Positions 1 through 8,151 of a stretch of 64,000 bases of DNA are shown piece by piece. Position 1 is the first letter of the stretch; every line of letters begins with the position of its first letter. The DNA comes from Bradyrhizobium sp. WSM1743 (GTDB taxonomy: Bacteria; Pseudomonadota; Alphaproteobacteria; Rhizobiales; Xanthobacteraceae). Below the pieces are notes generated by a model. The model had not been told where the DNA came from. It did not search any database and saw only the letters and a list, made by a program, of their open reading frames with translations. The stretch spans positions 1 to 64,000 of the forward strand of contig NZ_AXAZ01000032.1 of NCBI RefSeq assembly GCF_000473065.1. The letters are read 5' to 3'. The translations under genes and the position numbers were made by a program.

Positions 1-204
1 CGGTTCGTTGGCGCCACAGGGTTCGACGGCGTTGTGCACGTTGCCATCGAAATACTGGCACGACGAACCTGACAGCGCCGTTCGTCCGCACGAAGCCTTG
101 GGGCTCACGGAGAGCAATCCGCCCTGCCCTCAGCTTTTCGCGCCCGACGCTGCTGCGTCCACCGCAAGCCCGGCTCGCGACAATGACGACCTCATGATCG
201 CCCC
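1..204. other. Left edge, no supported gene
   Basis: No convincing gene lies here. One plus-strand frame is open from the first base to a TGA at 70-72 and could be the last 23 codons of a gene entering from the left, but that is too short to identify. The rest looks like the region downstream of the minus-strand membrane protein that ends at 205. Confidence 0.3.
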
Positions 205-897
205 TCAAGGATGAGCCGGGATGGGCGACACATACGACAATTCCGAATTTCGGTAAAGCGGAATATTTTTGCGCGAGCGCGTTGACAGGCGGCGACACAG
301 CCCGGTCCCGCAAGAGGACTGCTCAAGCCGACATCGCCCCTTGCGCTCGAGCGGATCGAACGGGCGGATGATCTCAGAGGCTGTGACAAGGCCGGCGAGC
401 CAGGCGGCACTGGTCAGCCCAATGCGCGTCACGATGGCGACTGTGAAGGCCCCCTCTCCGCCCAGGGCCGACGTTGCAGCCAGCAACGCGATCTCATAGA
501 CCGCATAGGCAGCGATGAGCGTGAGCGCCAATACCAGCGGCGTGCGTGGCAGCATGCGGAGCACGGCCGACGACGCTGCGGTCGCAGCGAGCGTGGCCGC
601 GCCGATGACAAAACCCCAAGCGATTGTGCCGCCGTCGATGGGATAATGCAGCACGCCGAAGCCGATGGTCTGGTTCACGAGCCAGGTCCCGGTGACGACG
701 AGCAGCGCGGGCCGCAGCGGCAGCATCGCGGCCGCGACGACGGCGAAGGCCGCGAACGGCGTCGCACAGGCGAACGCAAGACTTGCGAGCGCGCATGACG
801 CGGTCAGCAGCGCAAGGCAGTACAGCGGTGAAAGGCGCGGCGCCACAAAATGAAGTCGACGAACGTCGGCATGAGGCGAGAGGAATTGACGAGGCAT
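205..897 (-). CDS. Putative multi-pass membrane protein, unknown function
   Basis: About 230 residues if started at the ATG at 897 (N-terminus MPRQFLSPHAD). The frame is open further upstream, but the residues before this Met are Arg/Cys-rich and look non-coding. From about residue 20 to 180 there are five or so hydrophobic segments rich in Ala, Leu and Val, so this is an inner-membrane protein. The last 45 residues, after the PFDPLERKG segment, turn abruptly basic and Cys-containing and look like read-through beyond the natural end. I do not recognise a family or catalytic motif. It is followed by nothing on its strand within the window, and a zinc-ribbon gene lies upstream on the same strand. 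Confidence 0.6.
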   Translation of the reverse strand: MPRQFLSPHADVRRLHFVAPRLSPLYCLALLTASCALASLAFACATPFAAFAVVAAAMLPLRPALLVVTGTWLVNQTIGFGVLHYPIDGGTIAWGFVIGAATLAATAASSAVLRMLPRTPLVLALTLIAAYAVYEIALLAATSALGGEGAFTVAIVTRIGLTSAAWLAGLVTASEIIRPFDPLERKGRCRLEQSSCGTGLCRRLSTRSRKNIPLYRNSELSYVSPIPAHP

Positions 898-965
898 GGA
901 CGATCTCCCGGCGGCTACTCTAGCACGTTTGCGGAAGGCCGTTCTGCTGAAAGGAACCCAACGAG

Positions 966-1223
966 TTATGTCCGCCCTCGCGAACGTTGGGCCTGGGCCC
1001 AGGCGACAGCGACATCGTGTGGCGGGGCATCGACACGCTTGATAGGTGTCAATTCGCCGGAGGCGGAGACGATCGCGGTCTCTTCGCGGCGGCAGCGCGT
1101 GCAGACGAAGCGGACCTCGTGCGGGGACGCCGACCAGCTCGACCGCTTCACATTGGCCGCCATCGGCCAGGCATCGCAATGTGAGCACGACACCAGAAAT
1201 CGACCGGGATCGAGCATACCCAT
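966..1223 (-). CDS. Small zinc-ribbon-like hypothetical protein
   Basis: The product (about 85 residues from the ATG chosen here) has two Cys pairs, SCSHC near the N-terminus and FVCTRC about 30 residues later, the spacing of a zinc ribbon. The rest is polar with a conserved-looking EETAIVSASGEL segment. The frame stays open to a GTG at 1295, so the true start could be upstream; I prefer 1223 because the extra residues are low-complexity and no good ribosome site precedes the GTG. The role is unknown. A transcription- or DNA-related role is possible for zinc ribbons, but nothing here shows it. Confidence 0.5.
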   Translation of the reverse strand: MGMLDPGRFLVSCSHCDAWPMAANVKRSSWSASPHEVRFVCTRCRREETAIVSASGELTPIKRVDAPPHDVAVAWAQAQRSRGRT

Positions 1224-1428
1224 TCCATCGGACTCCGCGTCCTGCCCGCCCCCTTCAATGATTGATCCATGTGAATCGTTCCGGTGCCCAAGCACCGCCA
1301 GCCTTTGACCTCGGGGCCGCTACCGGTTCCCCGCATCCGCAAGCGTCAGGGTCTCGTGGTCGATTGCGTTGCGACCTCACCGACCTCGTCGCGGGTTGCG
1401 ATCCCTGCAAGGCAGAAGGCGGTCCCGC

Positions 1429-1641
1429 TCAGCGAGCCCCCTTGAGGGTGCAGGAGGTCGTGCAGGTGACCGTTGTGCCGCGGTCGCAAGCTTTGCAGGC
1501 GTTGACGCACTGGTTCATGTCGCGTGGATTGTAGCTGTAGCTTCGCATCGGACAGGTCGAATTCGTCGTGCCGGTGATGTCCTGCTCCTGATCGCAGGCC
1601 GCCGTCATGAGCGCGAATATGATCACAGCAACGAGGCGCAT
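1429..1641 (-). CDS. Small Cys-rich putative lipoprotein
   Basis: About 70 residues. It starts MRLVAVIIFALMTAAC, a hydrophobic signal peptide ending in TAAC, a near-canonical lipobox with Cys 16 as the likely lipidated residue. The mature part is unusually rich in Cys (seven or more after the lipobox, including a CVNACKAC cluster and a CTTSC pair), suggesting disulfides in the periplasm. The frame is open upstream to 1746, but the signal peptide fixes the start. No family recognised. Confidence 0.55.
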   Translation of the reverse strand: MRLVAVIIFALMTAACDQEQDITGTTNSTCPMRSYSYNPRDMNQCVNACKACDRGTTVTCTTSCTLKGAR

Positions 1642-1791
1642 GGGATTGCCTGTCAGGCATGCCAAGTGACACTCGCGAGGCGCGCCGCATTGCAACGAAC
1701 CCCGGCCTTCCCACAACGAGCGATCGCCGATCAGCGGCGCCCGCATGCTTCAAGGATGCGCGCCAAACGTTAAGAACGGATTGCAGACGGC

Positions 1792-1968
1792 TTAGGCCGC
1801 AGCCCTGTTCGCGATCGCGTGCCGCATATCTGCCGCCAGCTGGCGGTACTGCTCCGCGAGCCTCAGATAGAACTCGCGCTTGGTGCTGTCGGTGGCGAGC
1901 TTGGCAATCAGCTCGCATTCGGCGGTGAGCGTCTCGAACCGTTCGAGCCTGTCCTCAAGATGTGTCAT
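1792..1968 (-). CDS. Small helical hypothetical protein
   Basis: 58 residues from the ATG at 1968 (MTHLEDRLERFETLT...), almost entirely amphipathic helix with one Cys (AECELIAKL) and the segment FYLRLAEQYRQLAADM. An in-frame ATG at 2052 would add 28 residues and cannot be excluded. It reads like one of the short conserved hypothetical proteins common in Bradyrhizobium. Function unknown. The cyclase gene lies about 120 bases upstream on the same strand and could share a transcript. Confidence 0.55.
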   Translation of the reverse strand: MTHLEDRLERFETLTAECELIAKLATDSTKREFYLRLAEQYRQLAADMRHAIANRAAA

Positions 1969-2090
1969 CGGCGTGTCCCCATCTGACGCCTCAGGGACGT
2001 CAAACCTAAGCCCGGGAAATAGGTCACGGCGAACATCGTTATGGAGTAGCATCTTTTTTTCCGGACCGGCATGACGGACCGCAGCCAAGG

Positions 2091-3827
2091 CTATTTCTGC
2101 TCCAGCCGCCAGGCGCCATCCCAATTGGCATCCGGCGGATTGCGCGCGAACTGGGTGATGCGCCCGAGCATCGCGCGCGAGGGGCCGTCGCCAGGCACCG
2201 CCTCGAGTGCCGCGTCGAAGGCGGCACGTGCCTCGTCGAAGCGCCGGGCGCGATAGGCGGCGAGACCTTCGGCATAGCGCGTACGCAGGCTCACTTGCGC
2301 ATGGGTGAGTGCGCCCGCTCTCGCCATCACCTCGAAGATCACCTGCGGGGCGCTTTGACCCGCGACCGCCAGGCGATCGATCTCGCGCAATTCGAGGCGC
2401 GATCCAATCGCATCCGCAGTCGGCTGCGAGATCAGGATGCGGGTGCCGTAGACCTTGTTGACCGCCTCGAGCCGCGAGGCGAGATTCACGGCGTCGCCCA
2501 TCACGGTGAAGCTCATCATCAGCTCGGAACCGATGCTGCCGGTCAGGACCTCGCCAGTGGCAATGCCGATGCGCAGATCGCACGGCGCCGGCATGGCGCG
2601 GATGCCGAGCAGATCCGGCAGCTGCTTCTGCAGCGCGGGCACCTGGTCGGCCATCTCAACGGCGGCAAGCCCGGCAAGCAGGGCCTGCTCGCCCTCCTCG
2701 ATGAAGGGTGGGCCCCAATAGGACATGATGGCGTCGCCGATATATTTGTCGATGACGCCGCGATTGCTTCTGATGGGAGCGGACATCACGGTGAAATAGT
2801 GGTTCATCACCTTGACGAGACCGCGCGGGGTCATGCCCTCGCTCATCGAGGTGAAGCCGCTCATGTCGCAGAACATGATGGTCATCACCCGGCGCTCGCC
2901 GTCGATGGCGACCTCCGGTCGGTCGATCAGCCCCTGCACCACCTTCGGGTCGATGTAGCGACCGAAGGTCTCGCGGATACGCTCGTTGCGGCGCAACTGC
3001 TCGATCATGCGGTTGAAGGCCGCAGCGAGCTCGCCGATCTCATCCTGCGTCGAGACGGTGATGGGCTTGTCGAACCGGCCTGCCTCGACCTCGCGGGTGC
3101 CGGCCAGCAGCAGCCGTACCGGGCGCGTGATGCCGCTCGACACCAAGAGCGCAAAGGCAAATCCGACGATCGCCGCGAGCAAGGTCACGATGCCCGAGAT
3201 GATAATCGCCTGATGCTGGCGGCTGATGACCTGCGATGTCGAGAAGAAGACCTGCGTCAGCATGTCGGAGCGGATCGCATCGATCTTCCGGTTGAACTGG
3301 TCGCGCAGCACGTCGATGTGCTCGAGCGTGCCGCGGGCCTCGGTCATCTGCTTGGCGTCGACCTGCTTCAGGAGCTTCGCGTGGTCCTCGCTCAGGTCGC
3401 GGCGCAGCTCGGTAACGGCGGTCTCGATGCGGATATCGATCCGCCCCAGCGCAGCATTGTCGGAATACGTCCTGGGGTCGTCGATGATCGCGTTGATCAG
3501 CTTGCGCGCGGCCTCCGCCTCCTCCTCGATCTTGCGGTCCGAGGCCTCGAAGTCGCGAAGGCGCGCCGCATAGGCCTCCTCGTCCGACGGTGCCTCCATC
3601 CTGGTCATGACCATCCGCCTCAGCGCCAGACCCCGCTCCAGCGAGCGAATGTTGGCACGCGCCAGATGGCTGTAGGCCGGGATGTAACGGTTGGTGAGCT
3701 CGTCGAGAAGGACGCCGACCTGGCTCGACATCACCATCGACAGGATCGAGGTGACCAGCATCAGGACGATCAATCCGAGGGCGATGCCGACGATCTTGCG
3801 CCGGATCGACTGGTTGAAAATCGGCAT
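2091..3827 (-). CDS. HAMP-domain class III adenylate/guanylate cyclase
   Basis: Membrane-bound nucleotide cyclase predicted to make cAMP or cGMP from the cytosolic face. The start at 3827 (MPIFNQSIRRKIVG) puts a transmembrane helix at residues 11-33, a periplasmic helical sensor at about 40-205, a second membrane helix at 206-232, HAMP at about 233-285 and a class III catalytic domain at 310-500. Metal-binding Asp residues appear as D321 in FCDMSGFTSMSE and D365 in KYIGDAIMSYWG, and the purine/transition-state region as MGDAVNLASR. The C-terminus carries a TPR-like helical stretch (RARRFDEARAAFDAAL). The frame is open to 4145, but those 106 residues are Cys-rich and unlike protein. It is transcribed divergently from the lytic transglycosylase. 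Which nucleotide it uses is not decided here. Confidence 0.88.
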   Translation of the reverse strand: MPIFNQSIRRKIVGIALGLIVLMLVTSILSMVMSSQVGVLLDELTNRYIPAYSHLARANIRSLERGLALRRMVMTRMEAPSDEEAYAARLRDFEASDRKIEEEAEAARKLINAIIDDPRTYSDNAALGRIDIRIETAVTELRRDLSEDHAKLLKQVDAKQMTEARGTLEHIDVLRDQFNRKIDAIRSDMLTQVFFSTSQVISRQHQAIIISGIVTLLAAIVGFAFALLVSSGITRPVRLLLAGTREVEAGRFDKPITVSTQDEIGELAAAFNRMIEQLRRNERIRETFGRYIDPKVVQGLIDRPEVAIDGERRVMTIMFCDMSGFTSMSEGMTPRGLVKVMNHYFTVMSAPIRSNRGVIDKYIGDAIMSYWGPPFIEEGEQALLAGLAAVEMADQVPALQKQLPDLLGIRAMPAPCDLRIGIATGEVLTGSIGSELMMSFTVMGDAVNLASRLEAVNKVYGTRILISQPTADAIGSRLELREIDRLAVAGQSAPQVIFEVMARAGALTHAQVSLRTRYAEGLAAYRARRFDEARAAFDAALEAVPGDGPSRAMLGRITQFARNPPDANWDGAWRLEQK

Positions 3828-4148
3828 AGGTGCGGAGGCAAAGGCTAAACGGACGAAAGCGAGGGAACTCCATACACCGGACTGGCCGCGGGAACACGTG
3901 CAATCTGGTCCTCTTGACGCGGTGAACCCGGGGCAACCGTCGCGCGAGTCCTCATCATTAACAAAGGTTAAAGCCGCCACCTCTTCCGCCATCTCGGAAG
4001 TTCCCGAGTTCCAATCCGTATTTTGCCGCATTGTTGCGACAGCTTGAGGATGCGACACGATGCTGATGCATCGTTCGATGTTTTGATTCGCAAGCCGCAT
4101 GTCGTCGCGGACCTTGGTTTGTAGTGGTTTCGCAGGGGGGACCATCCA
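3828..4148. promoter_or_regulatory. Divergent intergenic region, cyclase / transglycosylase
   Basis: 321 bases between two divergent starts must hold both promoters. The transglycosylase ATG at 4149 is preceded by a strong G-rich ribosome site (GGGGGG at about 4135-4140). I see no convincing operator or open frame. Confidence 0.4.
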
Positions 4149-6338
4149 ATGAACCAGTGCCTACGCTCGCTCGCGTGTGTCGTTGCCGTGGCCGCGATGG
4201 CCTTCCTTCCCACCGATCTGGCAGCGATGAGCAGTCACAAATCGTCCGCGCCGAAGAAGACGCATGAGGCGAAAGCCGGCAAGCACCGCCATGCCTCCGC
4301 CGGCAGAGCGCGACACGGCAAGCACGCCGAGGCCAAGCGCAAGTCCAAGAAGACGGTCGACGAGCCCGCGGACAAGCCGGCACCGCCGCCGCTGACCGGC
4401 GATCTCGCCGCGCTGAAGGATGCCATCGATCTTGCGCGCAAGGGCAAGACGGATGACGCCAGCGCGGCGCGCGACCGCATCGCTGACCCCGCCGGACAGA
4501 AGCTCGCCGACTGGTTCATGCTGCGCCATTCCGAGAGCACCGCGAATTTCCGGCGCTACGCCGCCTTCCTCGCCGTTAATCCCGACTGGCCGAGCAGCGC
4601 CCTGCTCCGCCGCCGCGCGGAGGCGCGGCTGTGGCAGGAGAAGGCCGACGCGCCCAGCGTGCACAAGTTCACGATGGATCGCCCGACCAGCGCCAAGGGC
4701 AAGTTCGCGCTCGCCCGCGTGCTGCTCACTGAAGGCGAGGCCGACAGGGCTGCGCGGCTCGTGCGCGAAGCCTGGCGCACCGACGAATTGTCGGAGCGCA
4801 GTGAGGAGGACGCCTACGAGGCGTTCCGTGATCTCCTCACGGCGGACGATCATCGGGCCCGCATGGACAAACGCCTCGGCGCCAAGGACTATGCCGGCGC
4901 AAGGCGCGCGGCCAAACGGCTCGGCGAGGATGCGCTCGCGATCGTGAAAGCCTGCGCCGCGGTCACCGGCAAGGCGAGCAAGGCCAAGGACTATCTCGAT
5001 GACGTCTCCGCTGACGCCCGCCGCGATCTCGGCTACGTGCTGTGCCGCGCGCAATGGCACCTCCAGAAGGACCGCATCGACGACGCTGCCGAGGTGATCC
5101 TCGCCGCCGCACCCGACACCATGGCCGCCCAGGACACCGATGCCTGGTGGCGCGAGCGCCGCCTGCTCGCGCGCAAGCTGCTCGACCAGGGCAAGTCCAG
5201 GACCGCTTATGATGTGGTGCGCACGGCCGCGGTGCCGGAAAAGGAAGTCTATCGCGTCGACTACCACTTCATGTGCGGCTGGATCGCGCTGCGCTTTCTC
5301 GACGATCCCAGGACGGCGATGATGCACTTCGCCGCGATCGACGAGGGCTCGGCCAATCCGATCGCGCTGTCGCGGGCCCATTACTGGCGCGGCCGCGCCG
5401 CCGAGGCCATGGGCGCGATGGCCGATGCGCGCATGAGCTATCGGGCGGCGGCGCGCTATCAGACCGCCTATTACGGCCAGCTCGCCCGCGCAAAGCTCGG
5501 CCTCGACCGGATCGAGCTGCGTCCGCCCTCGCCTGTGCTGGCTTCGGCCGATACGCCCCCCGCGGACGAACGCGTGCGCGCGGCCGACATGCTCTACGCC
5601 ATCGGCGAGCGCGACATGGTGTTCTATTACGCCGAGGATTTTGCCAAGGAGAGCACCGATGTCGCGGCGCTCGAGGCGCTCGCCGAGCTTGCCGGCCGGC
5701 GCAACGATGCGCGCGTGATGCTGGAGGTCGGCAAGTCCGCGCTGGCGCGCGGGCTCGCGCTCGACCATTACGCCTTCCCCACCATCGGGATTCCCGAGCA
5801 CAGGCAGGTCGCGCCTGCGATCGAGACCAGCGTGATCTATTCGGTGGCGCGCACCGAGAGCTCGTTCGATCAGCGCGACAAGTCGCCGGCCAATGCGGTC
5901 GGGCTGATGCAGGTGACGCCGGAAGCGGGCCGAGATACCGCAAAACGCTTCGGCCTAACTTACGACTGGGACAGGATGGTCTCCGATCCCGTCTACAACA
6001 CGCAGATGGGCGCGGCCGAGCTCAGTGCGCTTTTCTCGGAATATCGCGGCAACCAGATCATGGCCTTCGCCGGCTACAATGCCGGCCGCGGCCGGGTGCG
6101 CGAATGGGTGCAGGCCCGCGGCGATCCCAGGGATCCCAATGTCGATCCGGTCGACTGGGTCGAGCGCATTCCGCTGTCGGAGACCCGCAACTACGTCCAG
6201 CGCGTGATGGAGAACGTGCTGGTCTACCGCGCAAGGTTCGAGGGCAGCGGCATGGTCGCCGGCAAGAGCGACCAGCGCGTGGTCACGCACGAAGCCGGTG
6301 CAGCGGCACCGGTGGCGGCCGCAGCACCCGCTCCCTAG
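4149..6338 (+). CDS. Soluble lytic murein transglycosylase
   Basis: Periplasmic enzyme cleaving the MurNAc-GlcNAc bond of peptidoglycan with formation of anhydro-MurNAc. 729 residues, in the size range of the Slt70 family. Residues 1-26 are a signal peptide, followed by a Lys/His/Ala-rich linker (about 30-80), a long alpha-helical superhelix (about 90-540) and a C-terminal SLT goose-lysozyme fold. The catalytic Glu is E570 in the ARTESSFD motif, followed by AVGLMQVTP and AGYNAGRGRV, all diagnostic. The last 25 residues are Ala/Pro-rich. It stands alone on the plus strand with its own ribosome site. High confidence for function; the Slt/MltE subclass name is not assigned. Confidence 0.93.
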   Translation: MNQCLRSLACVVAVAAMAFLPTDLAAMSSHKSSAPKKTHEAKAGKHRHASAGRARHGKHAEAKRKSKKTVDEPADKPAPPPLTGDLAALKDAIDLARKGKTDDASAARDRIADPAGQKLADWFMLRHSESTANFRRYAAFLAVNPDWPSSALLRRRAEARLWQEKADAPSVHKFTMDRPTSAKGKFALARVLLTEGEADRAARLVREAWRTDELSERSEEDAYEAFRDLLTADDHRARMDKRLGAKDYAGARRAAKRLGEDALAIVKACAAVTGKASKAKDYLDDVSADARRDLGYVLCRAQWHLQKDRIDDAAEVILAAAPDTMAAQDTDAWWRERRLLARKLLDQGKSRTAYDVVRTAAVPEKEVYRVDYHFMCGWIALRFLDDPRTAMMHFAAIDEGSANPIALSRAHYWRGRAAEAMGAMADARMSYRAAARYQTAYYGQLARAKLGLDRIELRPPSPVLASADTPPADERVRAADMLYAIGERDMVFYYAEDFAKESTDVAALEALAELAGRRNDARVMLEVGKSALARGLALDHYAFPTIGIPEHRQVAPAIETSVIYSVARTESSFDQRDKSPANAVGLMQVTPEAGRDTAKRFGLTYDWDRMVSDPVYNTQMGAAELSALFSEYRGNQIMAFAGYNAGRGRVREWVQARGDPRDPNVDPVDWVERIPLSETRNYVQRVMENVLVYRARFEGSGMVAGKSDQRVVTHEAGAAAPVAAAAPAP

Positions 6339-6415
6339 CCGACGCGCCGCCGGGGCTGGACGCGGCGCCTGCGGGGATGCGGTGCTGCGGCTTCCACGCG
6401 CGTGCAGTCGCGCAG

Positions 6416-6778
6416 CTAGCTGTCACCTCCTTCCATCGTGATCAGATCGCGGCTGTCCAAATATACGCCGGTCAAGGCTCTCGCGAAGGTCCAGGCGTTG
6501 ATCGTGCAGCTCCAGCACCAGACGGCATTCAGGACCGTCAACGTCTCGATCATGCTGCCGGCGGCGAGCTCGACGTTGCCGGCGGCCGGCTCCGTCCGCC
6601 CGGGCACCGACCATTGCATCAACAACGTGACGAGCTCGCCGCGCCGGTAGCAATCGTAGTCACAGTAGCGGCGCTGTGTCCGCGCATGCCGCACATAGCC
6701 GGAGCCGAGAGACCGCGAGCATGTGCTGCACGTGGCCGCGTGCAACGGGGGCTCATGATTGACGAGCACGAACTTCAT
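6416..6778 (-). CDS. Small Cys-rich protein, paralogue of its neighbour
   Basis: 120 residues from the ATG at 6778. The N-terminal 50 residues carry two Cys pairs (CSTC ... YCDYDC), the arrangement of a treble-clef or zinc-finger fold, and resemble the product at 6775-6963: both start with a FVLVN segment, have the first Cys pair near residue 20, then GYV/GYL and YCDxxCY. The C-terminal half has a WCWSC cluster. The start overlaps the upstream stop by 4 bases, implying translational coupling. Function unknown. Confidence 0.6.
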   Translation of the reverse strand: MKFVLVNHEPPLHAATCSTCSRSLGSGYVRHARTQRRYCDYDCYRRGELVTLLMQWSVPGRTEPAAGNVELAAGSMIETLTVLNAVWCWSCTINAWTFARALTGVYLDSRDLITMEGGDS

Positions 6779-6963
6779 GAAACCGCTCTCACGCCATCTT
6801 TCGCGAGGGCCTCGCAGAACAGCGCGTAGCACTGATGGTCGCAGTAAGGCAGCCGGGTCGCGATCTCGCGGAGATAGCCGCCGCTGATCGGCTCGCAGCA
6901 CTGCATGCACCAGGTCTGCCGGAACGGGGTCCGGCCGTTGACCAGCACGAACGCGAATCTCAT
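6775..6963 (-). CDS. Small Cys-rich protein with CxxC...CxxxC
   Basis: 62 residues starting MRFAFVLVNG, with WCMQCC and YCDHQCY Cys clusters typical of a small zinc-binding fold. The start at 6963 overlaps the stop of the upstream secreted protein by 4 bases and its own stop overlaps the next gene by 4 bases, so the three genes are clearly co-translated. It is a shorter paralogue of the downstream product. Role unknown. Confidence 0.6.
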   Translation of the reverse strand: MRFAFVLVNGRTPFRQTWCMQCCEPISGGYLREIATRLPYCDHQCYALFCEALAKDGVRAVS

Positions 6964-7352
6964 GTGGCACCTCCCAAAGCGAAGCAGTAGACGCTGTCGA
7001 GCGGAGACAGTGCGGGCGGTGGAGCGCAAAGATGATTTCGGCCGTCCGGATTATCCCTGTTTCGCTCCACCTTTTGCGGTGGGATCAGAATGTATCTCCC
7101 GTCCTCCCGGCGCCGCGCATAGATCTGGCCGTCGATGTATTTGATATCGGTCGGATAGCAGTCGGCGCTGTTGCAACAACTGAGGCTCGGATTGTCCGGC
7201 ATGTGCCAGGTCGAATAGAATTTTTCGTGCAGCGCCTGGTCCTGGGATGGATGCTGGCGATGAACGGCACCGTGTCCCGTCTCCTGTGCCTGGACCGTCG
7301 CAATGGAGCCGAGGAGAACCATCGAGCACAAGAGCTTGCATAAGCGGTTCAA
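6960..7352 (-). CDS. Secreted Cys-containing hypothetical protein
   Basis: 130 residues. Residues 1-22 (MNRLCKLLCSMVLLGSIATV, then QA) are a signal peptide with a likely cut after AQA. The mature protein has His-rich start (GHGAVHRQHPSQ), a SCCNSADCYP Cys cluster, a YIDGQIYARR segment, and two further Cys residues (HLCAPPP, VYCFAL), suggesting a disulfide-bonded periplasmic domain. First gene of a three-gene run with 4-bp overlaps. I recognise it only as a conserved Bradyrhizobium-type hypothetical. Confidence 0.65.
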   Translation of the reverse strand: MNRLCKLLCSMVLLGSIATVQAQETGHGAVHRQHPSQDQALHEKFYSTWHMPDNPSLSCCNSADCYPTDIKYIDGQIYARRREDGRYILIPPQKVERNRDNPDGRNHLCAPPPALSPLDSVYCFALGGAT

Positions 7353-7406
7353 CGCAGGGGCTCCCGGATCAGACCTTCGGAACGAAGTCAGCTCTCCAGC
7401 CCGGCC

Positions 7407-7616
7407 TCACGCGACCTGAGCCTGGAACAACCACCGGCGGTCACGCTCGCGGCGTGTGCGGAAGCGATCGACGCACTTCTTGGAGCAGAGCGCGGTGCGC
7501 CACGAATAGTGGCGGATCAGGCCGAACTTGCCGCCGCACACCGCACAGCCGTTGATTGAAGAGCAGCGTTCGGACTCCGATAGGCGACGCGCAGGAAGTA
7601 CCGATGTATCGCACAT
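7407..7616 (-). CDS. Small putative zinc-finger protein
   Basis: 69 residues from the ATG at 7616 (MCDTSVLPARR). It has a CAVCGGKFGLIRHYSWRTAL stretch followed by CSKKC, giving two Cys pairs about 20 residues apart, and an Arg-rich tail (RFRTRRERDRRW) that could touch nucleic acid. An in-frame upstream start at 7661 exists, but the ATG at 7616 follows a GAGA-rich ribosome site. It lies about 55 bases upstream of the secreted protein gene on the same strand, so the four genes may form one unit. Confidence 0.55.
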   Translation of the reverse strand: MCDTSVLPARRLSESERCSSINGCAVCGGKFGLIRHYSWRTALCSKKCVDRFRTRRERDRRWLFQAQVA

Positions 7617-8151
7617 TGTTCTCTCCCTCTGTTGCTTGCTTTTGCCAGTTCGACCTCGCACGGGTCGTGAATTGCCGCGATCGCAGTGCGTCGAGAAATG
7701 AACCGGCCTGATGCTCGGTCGATGCCCGTCGGTGAGAGGCTTCGGCCCGCAGGTCTGAGACCGCTACCCGTACGACCGCTGCGATTGGCTGGTCGACACT
7801 CCCGATGATCATGAGGCTAGTCCCCCGGGCACGAAGCGCTCAATTGTACGGAGGTAAATCGCCGACATGACTAGGATTGGAGAAGCTATACCTAGGTTTG
7901 TCCCGTACTTGCCCGGGTGGACTCTTGCACCGGCCCGCGTTCAACGAGATGGCGCACGACGTGCGGACTGCACGGTCACCGCGAAAAACTTGCCCGGCAT
8001 GGCGTGCTTGATGCGCCGCAATGGACAAGGCGGCGCGCAGTCCATTCCAAGGCGACCGTCGTAACCGCCCGTCCGACTTTGGCTGGAATTGCTCCTCCGG
8101 CGGCAACGTGCTCTACTCGCGTTCACGCAGAGAGCGCCGGGAGCGTCTGCG
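7617..8151. other. Intergenic region before the sensor kinase
   Basis: 535 bases between divergent genes with no gene I can support. Short open frames on both strands here lack signal peptides, motifs or ribosome sites. A CCTAGG repeat pair flanks 7870-7895. The kinase's ribosome site (CGGGAG) lies at about 8138. Confidence 0.35.

Noticed and set aside
2295-3848. 517-codon plus-strand frame opposite the cyclase gene
   Set aside because: It is the complementary-strand shadow of the cyclase, rich in Asp/Arg/His as expected from antisense of GC-rich coding DNA, with no domain or ribosome site.
7840-8106. 88-codon minus-strand frame in the kinase upstream region
   Set aside because: No ribosome site, signal or motif; composition looks like intergenic DNA.
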